Below are positions 7,945-15,860 of a stretch of DNA of 22,955 nucleotides, one piece after another. Source of the DNA: an uncultured Chloroflexota bacterium (GTDB taxonomy: Bacteria; Chloroflexota; Dehalococcoidia; UBA3495); the NCBI GenBank assembly GCA_913052545.1, contig CAJXEF010000013.1:1-22955 (forward strand), given 5' to 3'. The notes beneath the pieces are model-generated. The model was not told the DNA's origin. It saw only the letters and a program-made list of their open reading frames with translations, and searched no databases. A program made the position numbers and the translations under genes. Position 1 is the first letter of the stretch; each line of letters starts with the position of its first letter.

Positions 7945-9260
7945 CTATTTTCTCCCCATAGATTTGTCAGTCTATCCTTAACAATGGATTCATCACCTTC
8001 ATCCGTAGGGATATAATAACGCTGGCCCTGAACTGAAGGCGGCAAATACTGTTGTCCCGAGAAATGCCCTTCGTATCCATGGTCATATTTGTATCCTTTC
8101 CCATAATCCATATCAGACATCAAATCCGTAGCAGCATTTCTCAGATGAAGGGGTACTGGCTCGTTAGGCCTATCCCTGACGTCCGATAACGCAGATTCTA
8201 ATCCCAAATATGCAGAGTTGCTCTTCGGAGCAGCGGATAAATAAACTGTAGCTTCCGCTAAAGGAATTCTAGCTTCAGGCATGCCCAAAAAATGAACAGC
8301 CTGTTGAGCAGCCATGGCTACCGATAACGCCTCCGGTCGAGCCATGCCTATATCTTCTGATGCAGAGATAACAAGGCGTCTGGCTATAAATAACGGGTCC
8401 TCTCCAGCATTAATCATCTTGGCTAGCCAATAAAGTGCTCCATCTGGAGAAGATCCGCGAATGGATTTGATAAAAGCTGAAATGGTATCGTAATGTGCAT
8501 CTCCTGATTTATCGTAAAAAGGTGTACTGCATTGCATTGCATCTACTATAGTGTCCGAAGTAAGCACAAACGCATGATCACTAGGAAGAGCCACAGTAGC
8601 CATTTCAAGTACGTTTAGAGCTATACGAGCATCTCCGTTCGACATATTGATCAAAATTTCCAACGCTTCTGATTCAAGACTAACTTGTAGTAAACCTAAA
8701 CCTCTGTCTGAATCTGTTAACGCTTTATTGATTACAGCTTCCAAATCATCATAGCCTAACGACTCAAGTTTAAAAACACGGCATCGTGAGAGTAACGGAG
8801 CAATGACTTCAAAGGACGGATTTTCTGTAGTAGCCCCGATGAGGGTAAAAGTACCGTTCTCCACATGTGGCAATATGACATCTTGTTGAGCTTTATTAAA
8901 TCTATGTATTTCATCTACAAACAGAACCGTCGACTGTTGAAACATCCCTTGTCGCTCTTGAGCTTCCGAGATTATCCGTCGTAAATCCACAACGCCTGCG
9001 GTAACAGCACTTACCTCTTCACGATAAGACTGAGTAGATGCGGCCATTATCCTAGATAACGTAGTTTTACCAGTACCTGGAGGCCCCCACAGAATGCACG
9101 AAGGAAGAGATCCAGCCTCTATTGAACGCCTCAATACCCGGTCTTCAGATAAAAGATGTCTCTGTCCTATGAATTCAGAAAAGGATCTAGGCCTCATGCG
9201 ATCTGGTAATGGAGCAAATTTTTTGGTATGAAGATGGCGCCCATGATCAAATAAAGTCAC
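7941..9260 (-). CDS. rarA: Replication-associated recombination protein A (RarA/MgsA), AAA+ ATPase
   Basis: Clamp-loader-like AAA+ ATPase acting at stalled replication forks. Walker A is GPPGTGKTT (59-67), Walker B is LFVDEIHRFN (D116, E117), sensor 1 lies in GATTENPSF (143-151), and the arginine finger is expected in LLSRCRVF (R159). The C-terminal half has the MgsA-type block DMDYGKGYKYDHGYEGHFSG, typical of RarA and absent from other clamp loaders. Length 439 is normal. The start is GTG at 9260, supported by GGAAGG five bases upstream. It lies 37 bases downstream of the flavin monooxygenase gene on the same strand, so it is probably the last gene of a three-gene unit that starts with the carboxyltransferase. 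Its 3' end overlaps the convergent isochorismatase-like gene by four bases. Confidence 0.93.
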   Translation of the reverse strand: MTLFDHGRHLHTKKFAPLPDRMRPRSFSEFIGQRHLLSEDRVLRRSIEAGSLPSCILWGPPGTGKTTLSRIMAASTQSYREEVSAVTAGVVDLRRIISEAQERQGMFQQSTVLFVDEIHRFNKAQQDVILPHVENGTFTLIGATTENPSFEVIAPLLSRCRVFKLESLGYDDLEAVINKALTDSDRGLGLLQVSLESEALEILINMSNGDARIALNVLEMATVALPSDHAFVLTSDTIVDAMQCSTPFYDKSGDAHYDTISAFIKSIRGSSPDGALYWLAKMINAGEDPLFIARRLVISASEDIGMARPEALSVAMAAQQAVHFLGMPEARIPLAEATVYLSAAPKSNSAYLGLESALSDVRDRPNEPVPLHLRNAATDLMSDMDYGKGYKYDHGYEGHFSGQQYLPPSVQGQRYYIPTDEGDESIVKDRLTNLWGENS

Positions 9261-9297
9261 AATTACCTTCCAACGAATGAACTTATCCAGTAGACTC

Positions 9298-10296
9298 CTA
9301 TTTAAATTGTGGAATCACCTTTTCAGCAAATAGTTTCATGGAGTTGGCCACTTCTTCATGAGGGAGCATGCCACCGATATTAAACCATCCCATGAATTCC
9401 TGCGGATCAAACAACCGCTGGAAAAATCTTAATTTCGAAACCACTTGTTCTGGCGTCCCGATAGCAGCGTAGTCATCATAAACTGTTTCATAGTCCAAGC
9501 TCGCAGCCCGCGAAGCTGCATTAGATCTGTTCTGTTGCAATGTGGCGAGGTAATTATTTACCGTAAATTGATATCCGGTCTTAAGCTTGGCATAGTCCTC
9601 CGTAACATAAATTGGGATATTCACATTTATGTTGGTATTAAAATTATGTACTTCCACAGCACTCTTAAATGCTTTAATCCCGGAGAGAGCCCCTTCTCTA
9701 GAAACAACTAAAGGAGCCACCAAAAGATTATGACCTAGTTCTCCAACCATTCCGAAAGTATCTTCACTATTAGCCGCAATATAAATTGGAGGATTTGGCA
9801 ATTGATATGGTTTTGGTACTACATTAACTTTGTCTACATTGTAGTAATGACCGTCAAAATGCGCTTCTTCATGGCCCCAGGCATGTTTGATCAAGGTCAA
9901 TGCTTCCAAGAACCGTCCTCTACCCTCATCTATATCTATCCCATACCCTTGATACTGCCTCGGTTGGGCACCCCTACCGATACCAAAAATAACCCTCCCT
10001 TCTGACAATTGATCTAAAGTGGCGACTTCCTCAGCAAGCCTGATAGGTTGATGCAACGGGACCAAGTTTACCGCTGTACCGATAAGTATATTTTTTGTCG
10101 TCTGCGCTATCGCCGAAGCGACCATTAAAGGAGCCGGCATAATCGAAAAAAGCGGGTTGAAATGAAGCTCAGCCAACCAAACCTGATCAAATCCGAGTTC
10201 GTCAGCCAATTTGGCTTGTGAAACCACATCTCGATATCGTTGGCTTGGTATTTGCTCCTCTGAGCAGGGTAATTGATCGAAAATACCAAATTTCAT
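9298..10296 (-). CDS. LLM-class flavin-dependent oxidoreductase (luciferase-like monooxygenase)
   Basis: A TIM-barrel, reduced-flavin-dependent monooxygenase of the bacterial luciferase superfamily. The N-terminus MKFGIFDQLP, the segment FDQVWLAELHFNP (36-48) and the diagnostic block LSEGRVIFGIGRGAQPRQY (97-115) support the assignment. PYQLPNPPIYIAANSEDT matches the late barrel strands. The length of 332 residues fits the family. AAGG eight bases before ATG 10296 is a fair ribosome site. It sits 34 bases behind the carboxyltransferase gene and 37 bases before rarA. Substrate cannot be read from sequence; family members oxidise aldehydes, alkanesulfonates, nitriloacetate and many others, and usually need a separate flavin reductase such as the one at 19220-19705. 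Expanded families of such enzymes are known from marine SAR202 Chloroflexota. Confidence 0.87.
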   Translation of the reverse strand: MKFGIFDQLPCSEEQIPSQRYRDVVSQAKLADELGFDQVWLAELHFNPLFSIMPAPLMVASAIAQTTKNILIGTAVNLVPLHQPIRLAEEVATLDQLSEGRVIFGIGRGAQPRQYQGYGIDIDEGRGRFLEALTLIKHAWGHEEAHFDGHYYNVDKVNVVPKPYQLPNPPIYIAANSEDTFGMVGELGHNLLVAPLVVSREGALSGIKAFKSAVEVHNFNTNINVNIPIYVTEDYAKLKTGYQFTVNNYLATLQQNRSNAASRAASLDYETVYDDYAAIGTPEQVVSKLRFFQRLFDPQEFMGWFNIGGMLPHEEVANSMKLFAEKVIPQFK

Positions 10297-10330
10297 GATC
10301 TATACCTTGAAAATTCTCACATTAACAGAA

Positions 10331-11896
10331 TCAAAGCGGAATATTACCATGCTTTTTAGCCGGCAGGGAATCTCTTTTATTTTGCAACATATTAAGAGCT
10401 TTAATAATAGCTGGCCGAGTTTCTGCAGGATCTATTACATCATCGAGATATCCTCTGTTAGCAGCCACATATGGATTCGTGAACGTATCTTGATAATCTT
10501 GGATAAGCTGATGCCGTAGAGACTCAGGATCCTCAGAGGCATTCAATTGATCTCTAAAAATTATGTTAACTGCTCCTTCAGGTCCCATCACTGCGATTTC
10601 TGATCCTGGCCAAGCCAAATTAATATCTGATCTCAGATGTTTACTACTCATCACTATATAAGCACCACCATAAGCCTTCCGCGTAATGACACAAATTTTG
10701 GGAACCGTAGCTTCGGCATACGCGAATATCAACTTGGCACCATGACGGATTATTCCTCCGTATTCTTGATCAACACCGGGCATAAATCCTGGAACATCAA
10801 CTAAAGTCACAAGCGGGATATTAAAACAATCACAAAACCTAACGAATCTTGAAGCTTTGGAGGAGGCATTTATATCCAGCACTCCGGCTAAGTAGGCAGG
10901 CTGATTACCAATTATACCGACCGTTCGACCGTCAAAGCGGCCAAACCCTATCACTATGTTTGGAGCGAACCTAGATTGCACTTCCAAAAAGTCTTCTTCG
11001 TCAATTATTAGGTCAATTATATCCCTTACATCGTAGGGTTTGTTTGGCTCATCAGGAACCACATATCTTAACTGCGGATTTCCTTGAGTTTTTGAATCAT
11101 TAGTTGGCAAAAAGGGAGATTCGTCCAGATTATTACTAGGGAGGAACGCTAATAGCCTTCTAACAGCCTCTATACATTCTTCTTCATTATCATGAACGAA
11201 ATGAGCAACTCCGCTTAATGAAGCGTGGGAATCGGCCCCTCCCAATTCTTCATGGGTTACTTCAGCCCCTGTAACAGCTTTAACTACGTCTGGACCAGTA
11301 ATGTACATCTGTCCAGTACCCTTTACCATGAATATGAAATCTGTGATCGCAGGTGAATACACCGCTCCACCAGCAGAAGGACCTAAAATTACTGAGATTT
11401 GTGGTACAACGCCAGAATAAAGTGTATTTCGCAAAAATATATCCCCGTATGCTGCCAAACTGTTGGCACCTTCTTGAATCCTAGCTCCTCCTGAATCATT
11501 CAACCCGATCACTGGGCAGCCCGATTTACCCGCCAAATCCATCACTTTACAAATTTTTTGACCTACTACCTCGGACAAAGAGCCTCCCATTACCGTAAAA
11601 TCTTGCGCATATGCAAAAATCTGTCGGCCATCAACCATCCCATATCCGGTTACTACGGCATCACCCAGAAATTTTCTATCTTCAAGTCCAAAATCAGTTG
11701 ATCTGTGGGTTACGAAAGCGTCTAACTCTTGGAACGTACCTTGATCCATGAGAAGGTTTATACGCTCCCTTGGAGTTAATTTGCCGCGGCTATGCTGTTG
11801 ATCTATACGCTGTTGACCACCACCTTTTTGGGAGTCCAGCCTCATCTCATTCAGCGCTTGGATTTTCTCGTCGACCAACCTATTTTCTGATGTCAC
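10331..11896 (-). CDS. Biotin-dependent acyl-CoA carboxylase carboxyltransferase (beta) subunit
   Basis: Carboxyltransferase of the PccB/AccB/MmdA family, moving a carboxyl group between biotin and an acyl-CoA. Two crotonase-like halves are present. The first carries LNDSGGARIQEG (136-147) and the oxyanion-type GPSAGGAVYSP (176-186); the second carries DVPGFMPGVDQE (371-382) and RKAYGGAYIVMSSKH (410-424). The end KKHGNIPL is typical. Residue 418 in AYGGAYI is Ile; in PccB enzymes specific for propionyl-CoA it is usually Asp, and Ile is found in broader acetyl/propionyl enzymes and in methylmalonyl-CoA decarboxylases, so the substrate is open. The open frame begins at TTG 11908, but GGGAGG at 11901-11906 points to GTG 11896 four bases on. 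Numbering here is from the TTG. No biotin carboxylase or biotin carrier gene is in the window. Confidence 0.92.
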   Translation of the reverse strand: MTSENRLVDEKIQALNEMRLDSQKGGGQQRIDQQHSRGKLTPRERINLLMDQGTFQELDAFVTHRSTDFGLEDRKFLGDAVVTGYGMVDGRQIFAYAQDFTVMGGSLSEVVGQKICKVMDLAGKSGCPVIGLNDSGGARIQEGANSLAAYGDIFLRNTLYSGVVPQISVILGPSAGGAVYSPAITDFIFMVKGTGQMYITGPDVVKAVTGAEVTHEELGGADSHASLSGVAHFVHDNEEECIEAVRRLLAFLPSNNLDESPFLPTNDSKTQGNPQLRYVVPDEPNKPYDVRDIIDLIIDEEDFLEVQSRFAPNIVIGFGRFDGRTVGIIGNQPAYLAGVLDINASSKASRFVRFCDCFNIPLVTLVDVPGFMPGVDQEYGGIIRHGAKLIFAYAEATVPKICVITRKAYGGAYIVMSSKHLRSDINLAWPGSEIAVMGPEGAVNIIFRDQLNASEDPESLRHQLIQDYQDTFTNPYVAANRGYLDDVIDPAETRPAIIKALNMLQNKRDSLPAKKHGNIPL

Positions 11897-11900
11897 TGAT

Positions 11901-11906
11901 CCTCCC
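11901..11906 (-). promoter_or_regulatory. Shine-Dalgarno GGGAGG that sets the carboxyltransferase start
   Basis: GGGAGG on the minus strand lies inside the longest open frame and four bases before GTG 11896. This makes the TTG at 11908 an unlikely start. Its first two bases are also the edge of the palindrome at 11905-11916. Confidence 0.6.
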
Positions 11907-11931
11907 AATATATTGGTACATTACTAATGTA
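11905..11931. promoter_or_regulatory. Two abutting palindromes in the carboxyltransferase-folP divergent region
   Basis: ccaatatattgg (11905-11916) is a perfect 12-base palindrome. It is followed without a gap by tacattactaatgta (11917-11931), seven-base arms around a single C. On the minus strand the second one overlaps TATACA (11928-11933), a possible -10 box for the carboxyltransferase. The layout resembles an operator, but no regulator is identified. Confidence 0.45.
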
Positions 11932-11957
11932 TAGCCATGCTAGCAGAGTCCAAGTAA

Positions 11958-11972
11958 CGTATGCAATATACG
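11958..11972. promoter_or_regulatory. Third dyad in the carboxyltransferase-folP divergent region
   Basis: cgtat and atacg arms flank gcaat. Alone it is weak; it is listed because two other palindromes lie 27-53 bases away in the same promoter region. Confidence 0.25.
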
Positions 11973-12018
11973 GCATCTACGAGTAAAATAAAGACACAGT
12001 AGCCAGTTTATATTATCA

Positions 12019-12903
12019 ATGACTAGGACAATGACTGAAACAAATCCCTCATCTAACCATCATATTCAGCTAAACGTCGCGAATAACAAACCACTAGTTT
12101 GGGGATCTCGAACTTACGTAATGGGCATAATTAATGTTAGTCCGGATTCTTTTTCGGGAGATGGATTTGATGACGATGTCCAATCGGTAATAGACCAAGG
12201 TTTAAGATTTCAGACGGAAGGAGCTGATATATTAGACGTCGGTGCCCAATCTACCCGACCAGGGCATGAAGAAATAACTGACGACGAAGAACTCCGAAGA
12301 TTAATCCCAGCATTAGAAGGACTCATTGACGCTGTAAATATCCCAATCAGCGTGGATACATATAAACCAGTCGTTGCTAGGGCCGCCATTGAAACTGGGG
12401 CTAGCATCATCAATGATATCTGGGGATTAAAATACAATGCCAATATAGCCCTAATATCTGCGGAATATGAAACTCCTATTATCATGATGCACAACCAACC
12501 TACCACCCAATATAATGATTTGATTCCCAACATGTTAGAAAGCTTGAATAACAGCATAAACGTAGCACTTGATTGTGGAGTCGCCAAACGGAACATCATC
12601 ATAGATCCAGGCATAGGCTTTGGCAAAACTCCTGATCAAAACTTGGAGATTATTAAAAGATTAAAAGAATTCTCAACACTAGGATACCCCTTGCTCATTG
12701 GTACCTCAAGGAAGTCTACGATCGGCTATATCCTTGAGTCACCTCCGGATCAACGCATTGAAGGAACCGCCTCCACCATAGCACTGTCGATAGCTGAAGG
12801 TGTTGACATCATCAGGGTCCACGACGTAAAAGAAATGGTAAAAGTTAGCCGGATGACTGACGCAATAGTGAGAGGGTGGAGACCCGAAAATTGGGAGAAG
12901 TAA
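12019..12903 (+). CDS. folP: Dihydropteroate synthase
   Basis: Condenses 6-hydroxymethyl-7,8-dihydropterin pyrophosphate with p-aminobenzoate to make dihydropteroate in folate synthesis; the target of sulfonamides. All family blocks are visible: MGIINVSPDSFSGDG (35-49), DVGAQSTRPG (73-82, with Gln where GESTRPG is common), INDIWG (131-136), DPGIGFGKT (196-204), GTSRKS (228-233) and IRVHDV near the end. The 294 residues include about 30 non-conserved residues at the N-terminus. ATG 12019 has no clear ribosome site; ATG 12031 is a possible alternative with a short AGGA before it. The 3' end overlaps folK, which performs the preceding step of the pathway, so the two are translationally coupled. 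It diverges from the carboxyltransferase gene. Confidence 0.95.
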   Translation: MTRTMTETNPSSNHHIQLNVANNKPLVWGSRTYVMGIINVSPDSFSGDGFDDDVQSVIDQGLRFQTEGADILDVGAQSTRPGHEEITDDEELRRLIPALEGLIDAVNIPISVDTYKPVVARAAIETGASIINDIWGLKYNANIALISAEYETPIIMMHNQPTTQYNDLIPNMLESLNNSINVALDCGVAKRNIIIDPGIGFGKTPDQNLEIIKRLKEFSTLGYPLLIGTSRKSTIGYILESPPDQRIEGTASTIALSIAEGVDIIRVHDVKEMVKVSRMTDAIVRGWRPENWEK

Positions 12904-13400
12904 CCGCGTATTTAGGGTTAGGATCTAATATCGGGGATAGAGATCTAAACCTTTCCAAGACAATGAATTTATTGACAAGATCTCCAGAAGTCACACTTGA
13001 AAGATCTTCTTCAATTTATCAGACTGAACCCTGGGGATTAGTAGATCAACCAAAATTTTTGAACAGTGTAATCGAGATAAAAACCAGTTTAGACCCCATT
13101 AACCTATTAGCTCACACCCAAACGATAGAAGAAGGATTAGGGAGGCGCGTAGGCCTGAGATTCGGCCCAAGGTTGATTGATATAGATCTTTTATTGTATG
13201 GAGACCAATCTATTTTCCATGAACAGCCAAATCTCCAAATACCACACCCCAGAATGCATCTTCGCGCTTTTGTCCTCATTCCATTGGCCGAACTCATACC
13301 TAATTACGTGATCAAGCAATTTGGTCCAAGCGTACTAGAGTTAAGCGAAAACGTTGGAGGGCAAGAAGGTGTGGTCATTTGGCATATGACCACACCTTGA
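12891..13400 (+). CDS. folK: 2-amino-4-hydroxy-6-hydroxymethyldihydropteridine diphosphokinase (HPPK)
   Basis: Pyrophosphorylates 6-hydroxymethyl-7,8-dihydropterin using ATP and feeds FolP. The signature blocks are YLGLGSNIGDR at the N-terminus, QTEPWGLVDQPKFLNSV, GPRLIDIDLLLYG (with the metal-binding DxD), and IPHPRMHLRAFVLIPLAEL. The open frame begins at GTG 12876, which has no room for a ribosome site. TTG 12891 has GGAG (12878-12881) nine bases upstream and places the conserved YLGLGSN block at the usual distance from the start, so I prefer it. The coding region overlaps the end of folP by 13 bases. The last codons lie inside a strong hairpin (13366-13398). Confidence 0.93.
   Translation: MGEVTAYLGLGSNIGDRDLNLSKTMNLLTRSPEVTLERSSSIYQTEPWGLVDQPKFLNSVIEIKTSLDPINLLAHTQTIEEGLGRRVGLRFGPRLIDIDLLLYGDQSIFHEQPNLQIPHPRMHLRAFVLIPLAELIPNYVIKQFGPSVLELSENVGGQEGVVIWHMTTP
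13366..13398 (+). terminator. Strong hairpin embedded in the end of folK
   Basis: Perfect 13-base arms aaggtgtggtcat (13366-13378) and atgaccacacctt (13386-13398) enclose a seven-base loop. The stem encodes the last eleven codons of folK and the first base of its stop. No T-run follows (gaataaag), so it is either an atypical terminator or a 3'-end-protecting structure. Confidence 0.5.
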
Positions 13401-13462
13401 ATAAAGAGGCTAATGCCAGACGACTCGTTTAAAGCTGTCTCGATTTTCTGTACCTATCTCGG

Positions 13463-13491
13463 TTGACATTTTTTTCCAGCTACTTCATATT
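13463..13491 (+). promoter_or_regulatory. Putative vegetative promoter of groEL
   Basis: A consensus -35 box TTGACA (13463-13468) is followed after 17 bases by CATATT (13486-13491), four of six matches to TATAAT. groEL starts 82 bases further on. No CIRCE-type inverted repeat is present in 13401-13573. Confidence 0.5.
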
Positions 13492-13573
13492 TATAAGGTG
13501 AATATTTGTTTGAAGAAGACTGCATAAATCCTAACAATGTTCTTCATCAAGATCCGAATCGTAGGAGTTAATA

Positions 13574-15199
13574 ATGCCAGAAAAGCAACTGTTATTTGAC
13601 GATGATGCCCGCACTAAGCTAATGAGAGGGGTAGACCATCTCGGTAGAGTAGTAGGTGTCACGTTAGGGCCTAGCGGACGAAACGTATTGCTATCGAGGG
13701 TATGGGCATTACCTGTCGTATGTAGCGACGGGGTTACCATAGCTAAAGAAGTAGAATTACCGGACGTATATGAAAATATGGGGGCTCAATTGGTAAAAGA
13801 AGCAGCCTCCAAAACCAATGATATAGTGGGGGATGGCACCACAACATCGGTTGTATTGACCCAATCCATAGTAAGAGGCGGATTCAAAAATATAGCCGCA
13901 GGAGCCAATGGCCAATCCCTCAAATCTGGTATTGACAAAGCAGTTGCTACAGCAGTAGCAGAAATTAGCAGGATATCCACATCTGTTCAGAACCAAGAGC
14001 AAGTCCGTAAGGTAGCTGCGCTGTCCGCTCACGAAGATGCAATGGCAGATATGATAGCCGACGCTATGGACAAAGTCGGCAGGGAGGGAGTGATCACCGT
14101 AGAGGAATCAAAAACCCTAACAGATGAAATTGATGTTGTAGAAGGCATGAGACTGGACAGGGGTTATCTCTCTCCCCATTTTGTTACAGACTCGGACCGT
14201 ATGGAAGTGAACCTAGAAGAGCCGCTATTTTTAATTACAGACCAAAAATTAAGTTCTGCCAGCGATATAGTACCCACGTTAGAAAAAGTTGCGGAGGCAG
14301 GAAGACGACCATTGGTAGTCATAGCCGAAGACGTTGATGGGGAGGCACTAGCAACTTTAGTAGTTAACAAGCTTCGAGGAATGCTCAATTGTGTGGCTAT
14401 TAAGGCTCCCGGATTTGGAGATCGGCGGAAGGCTCTCTTAGAGGATATGGCGATTATGACCGGCGGAACAGTAGTGAGCAGCGACACGGGTCTGGGCCTA
14501 GATTCGGTAGAGATAGCTCACTTGGGGTCAGCTCGCAGATTACTTACTCTTAAAGACGAATCGACCATTGTGGAAGGAAGAGGACCACAAGACCAACTAG
14601 AAGGGCGGATTCAACAACTTCGTGTTCAAATAGAAGACACAACTTCAGACTATGATCGCGAAAAGTTACAAGAGCGGCTAGCAGCGATGGCCGGCGGAGT
14701 CGCAGTCATAAAAATCGGAGCCGCTACCGAACCTGAACTAAACGAACGAAAGTCTAGAGCTGAGGACGCCTTATCTGCTACCCGAGCAGCAGTTGAAGAA
14801 GGAATAGTACCCGGGGGAGGGGTCACATTAATCCGAACAGAGCAAGTATTGCGTGAACTAGAACAAACTCTATCTGGGGAAGAATTATTGGGTGCAAGGT
14901 TACTAAGAGAAGCGCTAAGCGCACCTATTACTCTGATAGCCAGTAACGCTGGATACAAGGGGGAAGTTGTGCTCGAAGCAATACGCCAGTCAGATGGTGA
15001 TTGGGGATTCGATGCTGAAGCTGGAGAATACGATCATTTAATAGAAAGGGGAATTATTGACCCCGCTAAGGTTGTACGATCCGCTCTCCAAAACGCCGGG
15101 AGTATCGCGGGCATGATACTGACTACCCAGGCAATAGTTACGGAGATCCCTAAATTTGTTCCCCTGCCAGCAGATGTGCAAGACTTCATGCACGATTAA
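13574..15199 (+). CDS. groEL: 60-kDa chaperonin GroEL, atypical and without the GGM tail
   Basis: ATP-dependent folding chamber subunit. The ATPase residues line up one-to-one with E. coli GroEL: Asp52 in [14 protein letters not shown] at 87-91 and Asp398 in [14 protein letters not shown]. The apical domain keeps DRGYLSPHF (195-203) and [13 protein letters not shown] (277-289). Differences from typical GroEL: GPSGRN replaces GPKGRN (Ser34), the usual LDKSFGAP segment is SRVWALP, His replaces the second tyrosine of YLSPYF, and the protein ends in VQDFMHD with no Gly-Gly-Met repeats. Length 541. GGAG six bases before ATG 13574 supports the start. No groES is adjacent. It may be a divergent second copy or a solitary lineage-specific one; the rest of the genome would decide. 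Confidence 0.93.
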   Translation: MPEKQLLFDDDARTKLMRGVDHLGRVVGVTLGPSGRNVLLSRVWALPVVCSDGVTIAKEVELPDVYENMGAQLVKEAASKTNDIVGDGTTTSVVLTQSIVRGGFKNIAAGANGQSLKSGIDKAVATAVAEISRISTSVQNQEQVRKVAALSAHEDAMADMIADAMDKVGREGVITVEESKTLTDEIDVVEGMRLDRGYLSPHFVTDSDRMEVNLEEPLFLITDQKLSSASDIVPTLEKVAEAGRRPLVVIAEDVDGEALATLVVNKLRGMLNCVAIKAPGFGDRRKALLEDMAIMTGGTVVSSDTGLGLDSVEIAHLGSARRLLTLKDESTIVEGRGPQDQLEGRIQQLRVQIEDTTSDYDREKLQERLAAMAGGVAVIKIGAATEPELNERKSRAEDALSATRAAVEEGIVPGGGVTLIRTEQVLRELEQTLSGEELLGARLLREALSAPITLIASNAGYKGEVVLEAIRQSDGDWGFDAEAGEYDHLIERGIIDPAKVVRSALQNAGSIAGMILTTQAIVTEIPKFVPLPADVQDFMHD

Positions 15200-15218
15200 T
15201 ACGAAACCACGATTTGGA

Positions 15219-15260
15219 AACAAAGGAGACTGTTCTTACGAACAGTCTCCTTTGTTAATT
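15219..15260 (+). terminator. Terminator behind groEL
   Basis: Perfect 17-base arms (15219-15235 and 15240-15256) enclose the four-base loop ttac. The 3' arm ends in tttgtt and is followed by aattt. It begins 20 bases after the groEL stop and is a strong transcription stop between groEL and dut. Confidence 0.85.
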
Positions 15261-15302
15261 TAGTGATAAGATGACGTTAACCGTAAACGAGTAATAATTA
15301 TT

Positions 15303-15809
15303 TTGCTTGATAGAGATTCCATAACTGAATTAATCCTCGGAGATTCCCCTTTAATTTCCGGTTTCAATGATTTAGAAGAACAACTCCAGCCTAATGGCTT
15401 CGATCTGACCTTACAGGAAATACGGGAATTAAATTCCGGGGGATATATGGGCAAGGGTCCTAACCAACGATTGTTGAGCAATAGCGATATCCTTGCATTC
15501 GACTATCAAGGATGGGTACATCTAAATCCCGGGTCATATCTAATTACGTTCAATGAAATTTGCCATTTGCCGTTAGATTTAATGGCACTGGGAAAGCCGA
15601 GATCCAGCCTTCTCCGCAGCGGGGTTACAATAAGCACTGCTGTATGGGATGCTGGATATAGAGGAAGATCTCAATCACTTTTAACCGTTTTAAATCCTTA
15701 TGGATTTGGTGTACAGCAAAATGCCAGACTACTGCAACTAATATTTATTAGATTGGAGCACACGACAATACGTGGATACCAAGGGAACTTTATTAACGAA
15801 AATATCTGA
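15303..15809 (+). CDS. dut: dUTP diphosphatase of the dCTP-deaminase-like (archaeal-type) family
   Basis: Most likely hydrolyses dUTP to dUMP, keeping uracil out of DNA and feeding dTMP synthesis. It has the DCD/dUTPase trimer pattern: LQPNGFDLTL (28-37), GKPRSSLLRSG (97-107), WDAGYRGRS (115-123) and QLIFIRLE (145-152), ending in GYQGNF. In dCTP deaminases a catalytic Glu lies in VLEFYN; here the matching stretch is LLTVLN, with Thr128 in its place. The DAGYRG block resembles motif 3 of dUTPases. This favours dUTPase over dCTP deaminase. The TTG start at 15303 has only GAG eleven bases upstream. It lies alone between the groEL terminator and queG. A dCTP deaminase or bifunctional enzyme remains possible. 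Confidence 0.75.
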   Translation: MLDRDSITELILGDSPLISGFNDLEEQLQPNGFDLTLQEIRELNSGGYMGKGPNQRLLSNSDILAFDYQGWVHLNPGSYLITFNEICHLPLDLMALGKPRSSLLRSGVTISTAVWDAGYRGRSQSLLTVLNPYGFGVQQNARLLQLIFIRLEHTTIRGYQGNFINENI

Positions 15810-15860
15810 CCAGTACGACTTTGCCCATTCTTATATACACACATTTGAGTTAATAATTAA

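Noticed and set aside
12210..12626. Minus-strand open frame of 138 codons inside folP
   Set aside because: It is antisense to conserved dihydropteroate synthase motifs, with no family resemblance or ribosome site.
13401..13573. CIRCE heat-shock operator before groEL
   Set aside because: No TTAGCACTC-N9-GAGTGCTAA or near match; only a loose seven-base dyad (13511-13517 with 13540-13546).
14164..14487. Minus-strand open frames inside groEL (here and at 14650-14958)
   Set aside because: Antisense shadows of conserved GroEL apical and intermediate domains.
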